DNA of 52,928 nucleotides from Pseudomonadota bacterium (GTDB lineage Bacteria > Desulfobacterota > Desulfobulbia > Desulfobulbales > JAHJIY01). Every line of letters starts with the position of its first letter. Position 1 is the first letter of the stretch. The DNA lies in contig JAHJIY010000095.1 in assembly GCA_018823175.1 (NCBI GenBank), positions 1 to 52,928 on the forward strand, read 5' to 3'. Shown here in pieces: positions 1 through 7,542 of this stretch. The notes below the pieces were generated by a model. It was not told where the DNA came from. It searched no databases and worked only from the letters and a program-made list of their open reading frames with translations. Made by a program: the position numbers and the translations under genes.

Positions 1-125
1 CCTACGCTTAAAGCTGCATGTTACCATACAGCCTCCAAGGACTCGCTACCCGGTGGCTGGCCTACCTTCCGGGGCGGGCTTCCCACCCGCTGGACTACAC
101 GACCTTGCCCGGCCGCACTAAAGAA
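1..125. repeat. Interspersed-repeat-like non-coding fragment at the window edge
   Basis: This GC-rich stretch carries several small inverted repeats, for example GCGGG/CCCGC around 76-92, and resembles, from memory, dispersed non-coding sequence seen near transposons in Deltaproteobacteria. A 73-codon open frame starts at 18, but it has no ribosome-binding site and a composition unlike a normal protein, so I do not call it a gene. The element may continue to the left of the window. Identification is weak. Confidence 0.25.
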
Positions 126-239
126 TTGACCCCCTTTGCCCCAATGATAATCTGCATCATAGGGCCGAAAAGAATTCTCTCCGATCCGCATCCATCATTT
201 ATTGGAAAATGTGGCGCCAAAGGTTCTATAATCAAATGA

Positions 240-277
240 AAAAACCGGGAGCAAGTCTGAGCTGACCCCCGGTTTTT
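240..277. terminator. Bidirectional intrinsic terminator downstream of pycB
   Basis: A 10-bp perfect inverted repeat (AAAAACCGGG at 240-249, CCCGGTTTTT at 268-277) gives a GC stem flanked by A and T runs on both sides. It lies 38 bp beyond the pycB stop codon and can end transcription of pycB on the minus strand; it would also work for anything arriving from the left on the plus strand. Confidence 0.85.
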
Positions 278-314
278 AACACATCGAATATTGACGTCTA
301 TCTCAGGTTATTTA

Positions 315-2225
315 TCAGTCGGCAGCAACCGTAATCTTGACCATCTTGTCCCCGGGCTTCAAGGCCTTGCCCAGTTCGGCTGAAATTTTTTCAACCGTCC
401 CGCTCACCTCGCTGACTACAGGGGTCTGCATTTTCATCGCCTCAAGAATAACCAACCGATCTCCAACCTTAACTATCTGGCCCTCTTTAACGCTTATCTC
501 ACTCACATTGCCGCCGAACGGCGCCCGGACATCACCGGCCCTGGCCAGATCTGAAATCTCGTCTTTACTTAACTGTGCCACTTTCGCCACCCCTGACGTC
601 TTGGATTCTTCCTCAAAAAAGTAAGTCCGCTCATGATGGTCTACGTTGAGATAGACATTCCACTCGCCATCCTCACTCTTTTCTTTGGGGCCGACCTCAA
701 TGACATGCTCTTTTCCGAAATGGTCTTTAAACTGCAGGGTCTCGCCCAGTTTAAACCCGCCTCGGCGCAGAAAGATACTGGGCGGCAACACATAAGTCAT
801 GCCGAACTTCGCCTCAAATTTGAAAAATTCAACCGCGTCATTGGGATGCTGCAAATAGGTAACCAACTGCTGGTCAGTCGGCTCACTGCCCAACCTTTTG
901 GCAAGGGCCGCCCTCTCCTTGTCTATATCCATGTCCTCGATATCATCCTGGCCGCCTTCTTCCTCTAAAACCTTGCGCCAGTCAGCCCCAAAAACTTTTT
1001 CATATATCCAGTCAGCCGGTTGATAGAATGGAAAGGGACCATATTTACCGAGGAGCAGATTCTTCAAGTCACCGGAGGGATTGCCGTAGCGATCACCGCC
1101 CTGGACATTACTGACCGCCGTGGTCCACAGGATCTGCGAGCCCGGCGTAACACTCCAGTAATTCCCAAGTTCAATCTGGACCTTGGGCAACTCATCATGA
1201 AGAATCGTGGGCATCTTGTCCAGAAAATCACCCTTGACCGCCTGCTCAAAACTGCTGCCCATGGCGCCGCCCGGCAGCTTATGAATCTGGACGGTGGGAG
1301 AGAATCCCTTGAACTGTGACTCAAAATACTCGTAATGTTCACGCTCGCCACGCAGAACTTCAGAGGTCTCAATAACCGCCTCTTCATCGATACCTACCGC
1401 CTGATGGCCATACTCTTTCAGACTCTGAATAACACTCAGAATAGGTGGTGGGCCATAGTAACCGGTAAAAGCATGATCGGCGGCATCGATAATGGTCGCA
1501 CCATTCATTACAGCGGCGGTAATCCGGCCGATATCGTTGCCATCGGTATTATGTCCATGATAATGGATGACGATATCTGGATATTTATTCTTAATTGCCG
1601 CGACAAGTTCACCAATCCGTTTAGGTGTTCCCAGGCCGCCATGATTTTTAATACAGAGAAGAATATCTTGGCCGGTAACTTCAAAAATGTCTCCGACTTT
1701 CTTGACGTAAAACTCATCGGTATGCTCAGGGCCGGTGGAAAAACAAATACAAGGCTCAAGAATTTTTCCCGCCTTCTGGACTTCCTCAAAAACCGCCTGC
1801 ATGTTAGGGATATAGTTCATGAAATCAAAGACACGCCAGACATCCACATACTTGGCAAATTCCTGAACGGTTTTTCGAATTACATTCTGCGGATAAGGAC
1901 GATATCCAAAAAGATTTATGCCCCGACACAAGGTCTGGAACATGGTATTTGGCATCTTGTCTCGCAGTAACTCCAATTTCAAAAAGGGGTCAACCTGTTT
2001 GCGAAGAATATCAACATGAACCGAGGCGCCGCCGGTAATTTCCAGAGAAAAATAATTGGCCTTTTCGCGAGAATTTGCCGCCAGAAGATCGGTATGCAGC
2101 AGAATTCTGTTCTTGAAATCCGACTGGGATAAATCACGGGCCGTATTGGTAATAAAATATCCATCGGCCGCCCGAAGGTTTTTCAAGACTTCGGTTATTC
2201 CCATTCCTTGAACAATTCGTTCCAT
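315..2225 (-). CDS. pycB: Biotin-dependent carboxyltransferase subunit with biotinyl domain (PycB/OadA-like)
   Basis: Predicted to move the carboxyl group from carboxybiotin to a 2-oxo acid, normally pyruvate to oxaloacetate, for anaplerosis. The N-terminal part is an HMGL-like TIM barrel with a metal-binding HGH motif near residue 215, followed by a conserved carboxylase domain and a C-terminal biotinyl domain with the EAMKM biotinylation site. The start is placed at 2225 because AGGAG lies just upstream; an in-frame start at 2291 lacks this. The length of 636 aa fits the PycB/OadA family. The active site is unusual: the usual RDAHQS is RDLSQS, KDMAG is KNHGG and HTHDTSG is HGHNTDG, so the acceptor could be another 2-oxo acid such as 2-oxoglutarate. 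It follows the biotin carboxylase gene with a 153-bp gap, consistent with one transcription unit. The family is sure; the exact substrate is not. Confidence 0.85.
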   Translation of the reverse strand: MERIVQGMGITEVLKNLRAADGYFITNTARDLSQSDFKNRILLHTDLLAANSREKANYFSLEITGGASVHVDILRKQVDPFLKLELLRDKMPNTMFQTLCRGINLFGYRPYPQNVIRKTVQEFAKYVDVWRVFDFMNYIPNMQAVFEEVQKAGKILEPCICFSTGPEHTDEFYVKKVGDIFEVTGQDILLCIKNHGGLGTPKRIGELVAAIKNKYPDIVIHYHGHNTDGNDIGRITAAVMNGATIIDAADHAFTGYYGPPPILSVIQSLKEYGHQAVGIDEEAVIETSEVLRGEREHYEYFESQFKGFSPTVQIHKLPGGAMGSSFEQAVKGDFLDKMPTILHDELPKVQIELGNYWSVTPGSQILWTTAVSNVQGGDRYGNPSGDLKNLLLGKYGPFPFYQPADWIYEKVFGADWRKVLEEEGGQDDIEDMDIDKERAALAKRLGSEPTDQQLVTYLQHPNDAVEFFKFEAKFGMTYVLPPSIFLRRGGFKLGETLQFKDHFGKEHVIEVGPKEKSEDGEWNVYLNVDHHERTYFFEEESKTSGVAKVAQLSKDEISDLARAGDVRAPFGGNVSEISVKEGQIVKVGDRLVILEAMKMQTPVVSEVSGTVEKISAELGKALKPGDKMVKITVAAD

Positions 2226-2378
2226 GATAACTCCTGTAAATAAACCTTTATAAAAATGGCGAAGGGGAAAACATAAACTTCGCCATGTCATTATCTTTCT
2301 GATGTCGGTAAAGCCGGATTATTTCCATATCCCAGACAATAACCTTGAGGCATTCTGTTCAATCCCATACAAAGGAGG

Positions 2379-3830
2379 TTAGATTGCGTAACTGTTTTCC
2401 TGTTTGTGATGGATCTCAGCGATCAGACTGGCGATTTTATTGACCTCCAGACTTACATCTTCGTACTCCACTAATTGAGGATGAGTATCCAGGTAAGAGG
2501 TATCGAAATTACCCTTCTGAAAATCAGGATCATTTACCAGATTAATATAGAAAGGAATCGTGGTCTTCGGCCCGATGATCACATAATTTTTCAGACATCG
2601 CCGCAACCGGTCAACCGCCTCATTCCAACTGAAGCCATGGACCGTAAGCTTGACCAGCAAGGAATCATAAACCTCAGGGATAGTAAAACCCTGATAGACA
2701 AACCCATCCAACCGAACACCGTAACCGCCGGGCGAACGATAGACAGAGACGGTTTTACCGCCTTCAGGCATAAAGTTGTTCTGCGGGTCCTCGGCGTTAA
2801 TCCGCATCTCAATAGCATGACCGCGCAGCTGAATATCTTCCTGCTTGAAAGAAAGATCTTTACCAAAGGCCAGTTTGATCTGGGTCCGGACCAGGTCAAT
2901 CCCGGTAACCATTTCGGTTACCGTATGCTCAACCTGGATCCTGGTATTGATCTCCATAAAATAATAGTTCCAATCTTTATCGACCAGAAATTCCACAGTC
3001 CCAGCATTAAAATAATTTGCCGCCTTGGCCGCCCGAACCGCAGTATCGCAAATTTCATCCACCAATTTCTTATCTTTAATCAGGGAGGGGGCAATCTCTA
3101 CCAATTTCTGGTTACGACGCTGAATTGAACAGTCTCGGGAACCAAGATGCACGGTATTTCCTTTAGCATCAGCCATGATCTGGACTTCAATATGTTTCGG
3201 GGTCAGGACCACCTTTTCCATGTAAACACTATCATCATTAAAGGCGGACTTGGCTTCTGCCCGGGCAACTTCAACCTCTTTGCGTAACTGCTCTTCATTC
3301 TCGACTCTGCGAATACCGCGCCCGCCGCCGCCAGCGGTAGCCTTCAACATCACCGGATAACCATACTGCCGGGCAAAAGCCACAGCCTCTTCAACCCCTT
3401 CCAGACCAGGCTTAAGGTTCTGAGTGCCCGGCGTCATTGCAATATTGGCATCGGCCATAATCTTTCGGGCAATAACCTTATTGCCCAGATTACTGATTAC
3501 TTCTGATGACGGCCCAATAAAAATAATATCGTTATCTTCACACGCCTTGGCGAAATCAGGGTTTTCAGCAAGGAATCCATAGCCGGGATGAATGGCGTGG
3601 GCCCCAGTCTTTTTCGCAGCCCTTATTACTTTATCGATATCAAGATAATCACATCTGGGTCCTGGTCCGAGCCAGATAGCCTCATCCGCAACCCTGATAT
3701 GCAGAGCATCGTTGTCCGGCGTTTCATATACAGCCACGGACACATACCCCAATTCCTGAATGGCCCGAATAACTCGCAGGGCAATTTCTCCTCGATTGGC
3801 CACCAAAATTTTCTTATTCAAGAGCGACAC
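2379..3830 (-). CDS. pycA: Biotin carboxylase subunit (pyruvate carboxylase subunit A-like)
   Basis: ATP-grasp biotin carboxylase that uses ATP and bicarbonate to carboxylate the biotin carried by the neighbouring subunit. The N-terminal KILVANRGEIALRVIRA motif, the glycine-rich ATP loop (KATAGGGGRGIRR) and the EINTRIQVEHTVTEM catalytic segment are intact. The length of 483 aa is that of a stand-alone subunit. The called start is GTG at 3830. A TTG at 3821 has a better spaced AGGTG in front of it, so the N-terminus could be three residues shorter. It lies upstream of pycB on the same strand, so the pair probably forms a two-subunit carboxylase. An acetyl-CoA carboxylase AccC role is less likely because the partner carries a pyruvate-type carboxyltransferase domain. 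Confidence 0.88.
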   Translation of the reverse strand: MSLLNKKILVANRGEIALRVIRAIQELGYVSVAVYETPDNDALHIRVADEAIWLGPGPRCDYLDIDKVIRAAKKTGAHAIHPGYGFLAENPDFAKACEDNDIIFIGPSSEVISNLGNKVIARKIMADANIAMTPGTQNLKPGLEGVEEAVAFARQYGYPVMLKATAGGGGRGIRRVENEEQLRKEVEVARAEAKSAFNDDSVYMEKVVLTPKHIEVQIMADAKGNTVHLGSRDCSIQRRNQKLVEIAPSLIKDKKLVDEICDTAVRAAKAANYFNAGTVEFLVDKDWNYYFMEINTRIQVEHTVTEMVTGIDLVRTQIKLAFGKDLSFKQEDIQLRGHAIEMRINAEDPQNNFMPEGGKTVSVYRSPGGYGVRLDGFVYQGFTIPEVYDSLLVKLTVHGFSWNEAVDRLRRCLKNYVIIGPKTTIPFYINLVNDPDFQKGNFDTSYLDTHPQLVEYEDVSLEVNKIASLIAEIHHKQENSYAI

Positions 3831-4046
3831 CTCATAAAAATTTCCACGTACTCACCGAAAAAATCCTTAAAACATTTTTCAGATTACAGACGATGAATAC
3901 AATAAATATTCAAAAGAAAACAAACACATAAAAACTAGCGCAAGCAAGGCACTACCAGCAGTTTCCTTCGGGAATGAGCAGAAAATAATTTCGATCACAG
4001 CCCGACGCAAGCCGTCACCATGACGATCAACCCAAAACATTATCAC

Positions 4047-4069
4047 AAAAAAAAAGACCCGGCAAGGTC
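4047..4069 (-). terminator. Probable intrinsic terminator after recD
   Basis: On the minus strand a short GACC/GGTC stem (4069-4066 with 4059-4056) is followed by nine T residues (plus-strand A run 4047-4055). The stem is short, but the long T run and position 42 bp past the recD stop codon fit a terminator. Confidence 0.5.
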
Positions 4070-4110
4070 AAATCAAACGTCCTGAAACTTCGGCTAAAAT
4101 CACCCGCCGG

Positions 4111-5931
4111 CTATCGACGAAGCCTGACGCCAAGCCCGGACTCGCGACTTACACACCGACTCACCCCGGCGATGAGGACATCAAGACTGCCCCAGAATTC
4201 AACTTTTTTTCTGGCCCTGGTTAATGCGGTATAGATAAGTTCACGAGTCACCACCAATGACATTTTTTCAGGCAACACGAGTAACACCTCATCAAACTCG
4301 GACCCCTGACTTTTATGAACAGTCATCGCAAAAACCTTCTCATAACCAGGAAGAACCGAAGGAGAAAACTTCCTGACCCCTCCTTGCTCTCCAGGGAAAA
4401 ACACCCGGAGATCACCGCCACTATCTTCATCCGCCAAAACCATCCCGACATCACCATTATAAAGGCGTAAATTATAATCATTCTCAGTAACCATCAGGGG
4501 CAGCCCCTGATAAAAGTCAGCAGACGTCTTTCCCTCTCGCCGAGACAACAGATCACCCTCCATCATCATATTAATGGAAACAGCGCCAAAAGCTCCCCGC
4601 CGTAAGGCACACAAGACCTGAGATCGGCGCAGAAAATCCCATGATTCACTGATCTTTTCCGGCAAGACCATAGATCGGCAACGATCAGAAATGGCGGCCC
4701 GCAACTGCTGCCGCCCGGCAACCTCCCGCCAAGTAACATCCGGATACTCATCACCCTGAAGCACCCCGACAACCGTGTCAACGTCCCCTGCCTGAACCGC
4801 CTCGGAGATAAGAGCAATACCACTTGTCGCGCCAAATCTGAAACTGTGCTTGAGTTCAACTAGAGAATCATTAACATCGCTTGGGCTGACGGCCGAATCA
4901 CCTGGAATAATCATACCATTCATTACCTTGACATCACGCGCAAACGATTCAGAAAAAAGCTGCAAATCCTCGGCAACACAGATATCTCCGAACACCGAAC
5001 CAGGCTCAACCGACGAAAGTTGATTACGATCGCCAAGCAAAATCAAACGACACTCACATGGAATAGCGTTAACCAGCTTGGCCATCAGCGGCAAATCAAT
5101 CATCGATGCTTCATCAACCACCAAAACATCAAAAGGCAAAGGATGTGACTGATCATGGCGAAAATATGGAGAACCGGAAACAGCTCCCAGCAAACGATGA
5201 ATAGTGAAAGCATGTTCAGGGATAAGGACCGCCACCTCCTCTTTAAAACAATATTTATTTTTTGTTTGCCGAATTGACTCCTGTAACCGGGAAGCGGCCT
5301 TGCCTGTAGGGGCAGCTAAAGCGATCCGCAAAGGTTTCCCCGCGGCCTGTTCAACAATTAAGGCCAGGATCTTGGCCACCGTAGTCGTTTTACCGGTGCC
5401 CGGCCCGCCGGCAATCACGCAAAACGATTTCCGCACCGCCGCAAGGGCAGCAATGGCCTGCCAGTCAGGAAAACTCTCTTCCTGCGCGGGGAAAAGATTT
5501 CTAAATTCATGAGATACTTGAGGAAGAACAGGACCAGTTTTAATATCACGAGTCCGGCTGAGCATGAAATCGGCCACATCTCTTTCATATTCCCAATACC
5601 GGTGCAGATAAAGCCGACTGCCGTTATCAACTACCAAGGGACAAAAATCACCTTCAGCGCCCACCACCCCACTGCACTCAAGATCAAACAGCCATTCATC
5701 CAGCCGGGGACACTGCACTTCAACTCCATTTTCTCCGACCAGATATGTCCCGGCCAGAACTTCTAAATTAATACAAACATGCCCTTGAGAAGTTTGACGG
5801 CTCAGCAAAGAAACGGCTAACCTGAAACCGAAACTATCCTTGGCCGTCAGACCGGCAATGAACCTGACAAAATGCATGTCAAGCTCAGACAAACCAAGTT
5901 CTTCCTCAAAGTAGTCTTTGGAACTAATCAT
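4111..5931 (-). CDS. recD: RecD, exodeoxyribonuclease V alpha subunit (5'-3' helicase)
   Basis: Superfamily 1B helicase subunit of the RecBCD enzyme, which processes double-strand DNA ends for RecA-dependent recombination and degrades foreign linear DNA. Visible motifs are Walker A (GGPGTGKTTT, about residue 175), Walker B VVDEASMIDL, the LLGDRNQL motif and the C-terminal UvrD-like TVHKSQGSEFDEVLLV motif, followed by YTALTRARKKVEFWG. The 606-aa length is normal for RecD. ATG at 5931 is preferred over the GTG at 5937, because the latter lies within the AGGGTGGGG ribosome-binding region. The gene is alone on its transcript here; recB and recC are 12 kb away on the same strand. Confidence 0.93.
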   Translation of the reverse strand: MISSKDYFEEELGLSELDMHFVRFIAGLTAKDSFGFRLAVSLLSRQTSQGHVCINLEVLAGTYLVGENGVEVQCPRLDEWLFDLECSGVVGAEGDFCPLVVDNGSRLYLHRYWEYERDVADFMLSRTRDIKTGPVLPQVSHEFRNLFPAQEESFPDWQAIAALAAVRKSFCVIAGGPGTGKTTTVAKILALIVEQAAGKPLRIALAAPTGKAASRLQESIRQTKNKYCFKEEVAVLIPEHAFTIHRLLGAVSGSPYFRHDQSHPLPFDVLVVDEASMIDLPLMAKLVNAIPCECRLILLGDRNQLSSVEPGSVFGDICVAEDLQLFSESFARDVKVMNGMIIPGDSAVSPSDVNDSLVELKHSFRFGATSGIALISEAVQAGDVDTVVGVLQGDEYPDVTWREVAGRQQLRAAISDRCRSMVLPEKISESWDFLRRSQVLCALRRGAFGAVSINMMMEGDLLSRREGKTSADFYQGLPLMVTENDYNLRLYNGDVGMVLADEDSGGDLRVFFPGEQGGVRKFSPSVLPGYEKVFAMTVHKSQGSEFDEVLLVLPEKMSLVVTRELIYTALTRARKKVEFWGSLDVLIAGVSRCVSRESGLGVRLRR

Positions 5932-6353
5932 CCCCACCCTTCAGACAAATACATAATGTTTCCATAAGGTCCACGACAAAGCACACAAAACAACCCGCTT
6001 AAAATCACCCGCATTAAAAGTCAACCAATAATTATGACAAAAACACAAAAGCAGACAACCACAAGATTCTCTGCCACACAAGTCCCTTGTTTAGGCTTGA
6101 CAAAGATCACTATCCTTTGTAGTTTTTCAATGCTTCGTAATAGTTATCAAAGGACTATCCTTCCGCGTACAATAAAATAAATACCGAAGCCAAATAAAAT
6201 CAGTAATAATATTACTTTTTCGTATTGCTTTGTTAATATATTGATTATTAGAATAAAAAATAAATAATAGCATGCCAATTAACCATAAATTCTTTCACAA
6301 CATATAATTATGAATATATTTTCAGTTTTCTATCCATACCAGGAGGTTCTCCC
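5932..6353. other. Divergent AT-rich intergenic region
   Basis: This 422-bp region separates recD (minus) from the roadblock-GTPase cluster (plus) and should contain promoters for both. On the plus strand TTGACA at 6097-6102 is a perfect -35 box, but the hexamer at 17-bp spacing (TAGTTT, 6120-6125) is a poor -10. The segment 6170-6330 is very AT-rich. A strong AGGAGG at 6341-6346 serves the next gene. I see no RNA gene or further open frame. Confidence 0.4.
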
Positions 6354-6758
6354 GTGGCAGATTTCGTAATAACAGCCCAAAGTCAGGAAAAGGCTGGCAA
6401 CCTAATAGTTAACTCCCTGATCAACGCCGGAGTGAGGAATGTCCTGCTGATTGACTCAGCAGGCAATGTGCTCACCAATTGCGGACATGAAGAAGCCATG
6501 AATATCGACATTGACGCAGTTTCTCTTGCTGCTTTGGCTGCCGCGAGCCTGGCCGCCACTTCACAAATTGCTCAATTAATCGGAGAAGACGATTTTTCCC
6601 TCCTTTTCCATAAAGGGAAAAACGGCAACATCCATTTTGGCCGGATTGGCCAGGAATTAATCCTGATCACAATCTTTGGCGATGACGTATCACTTGGTTT
6701 AATTAGGTGCCGGGTGGCCGAATTATCAGACTCACTCGCAGAAATATTTGAAGGATAA
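6354..6758 (+). CDS. Roadblock/LC7 domain protein (MglB-like)
   Basis: A 134-aa single-domain protein with the roadblock/LC7 pattern: an N-terminal helix, NVLLIDSAGNVLTNCG beta hairpin, an Ala-rich central helix (AALAAASLAATSQIAQLI) and a final hairpin-helix. Roadblock proteins such as MglB act as dimeric partners or GTPase-activating proteins for Ras-like GTPases that set cell polarity. The gene lies three bases upstream of an MglA-type GTPase, which is the classic MglB-MglA arrangement. The start is GTG at 6354, supported by AGGAGG at 6341-6346. It opens a six-gene plus-strand cluster. The domain call is firm; the GAP role is inference from context. Confidence 0.85.
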   Translation: MADFVITAQSQEKAGNLIVNSLINAGVRNVLLIDSAGNVLTNCGHEEAMNIDIDAVSLAALAAASLAATSQIAQLIGEDDFSLLFHKGKNGNIHFGRIGQELILITIFGDDVSLGLIRCRVAELSDSLAEIFEG

Positions 6759-6761
6759 ACA

Positions 6762-7379
6762 ATGGCACTCATAGATCTCAGCAAAAAAGAGGTACATTGC
6801 AAGATTGTCTTCTATGGTCCAGGCCGATGCGGAAAAACCACCAATCTGCTCTATATACACAAGGCCATGGACGAAAAAGACCGCGGCAAAATGCTTACCA
6901 TTGACACCAAGGGTGACCGGACACTCTTCTTCGACTTATTACCCCTGAACCTTGGTAAAATATCAGGATTCGATATCAGAATTCAATTATACACCGTCCC
7001 AGGCCAGGTAATGTACGAGGCAACCAGACAGCTGGTCCTCAAAGGAGTTGATGGACTGGTTTTTGTTGCCGATCCCTTAAAAGTAAGACAGGAAAGAAAC
7101 ATAGAAAGCCTCGAAGACCTAAGACGGAATCTTGCCAAACATAATTTGGACATGGACAAAATGCCTCTGGTTCTGCAATACAACAAGAGAGATCTCTGTG
7201 ATACTCCGGTACCGACTCTTACCGTTGAAGAATTGGAACATGATTTAAACTCGACCTTAAAAACAGCTTCGTATGAAGCCATTGCCACAACAGGTGTCGG
7301 CGTATTTGACACATTAAAAGAAATTAGCAAACGTACTGTTCGTTATGTGGCCGAAAAGCATCTGCTGGTTAAGATGTAA
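6762..7379 (+). CDS. MglA-type Ras-like small GTPase
   Basis: A 205-aa cytoplasmic GTPase that would act as a polarity switch. The P-loop is GPGRCGKTT near residue 18, the G3 region reads TVPGQ, and G4 is NKRD. The C-terminal segment (SYEAIATTGVGVFDTLKEISK) fits the G5 SxA-type region and final helix of MglA. As in MglA, the G3 motif is TVPGQ rather than the DTxGQ of Ras. The ribosome-binding site AAGGA overlaps the end of the upstream roadblock gene, so translation is probably coupled. In Myxococcus MglA works with MglB to place type IV pili and gliding machinery; here a PilB-like ATPase follows downstream, which suggests a similar task. Confidence 0.92.
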   Translation: MALIDLSKKEVHCKIVFYGPGRCGKTTNLLYIHKAMDEKDRGKMLTIDTKGDRTLFFDLLPLNLGKISGFDIRIQLYTVPGQVMYEATRQLVLKGVDGLVFVADPLKVRQERNIESLEDLRRNLAKHNLDMDKMPLVLQYNKRDLCDTPVPTLTVEELEHDLNSTLKTASYEAIATTGVGVFDTLKEISKRTVRYVAEKHLLVKM

Positions 7380-7542
7380 ATCCACTGCCAAAAATCAGCG
7401 GAGGATCTTTTCTTGTATAACGATGCAACAAAGAGATACCCGCTAAACAGGGCCAGACCAGTAATAATGACCCAAAAAATATATTTTTTTTACGGTTTTA
7501 ACTAATCTCCAGCCTAAACCGACATTCAAAGGAGAAGCAAAC

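Noticed and set aside
18..239. 73-codon open frame at the left edge
   Set aside because: It lies in repeat-like sequence with no ribosome-binding site and an atypical composition.
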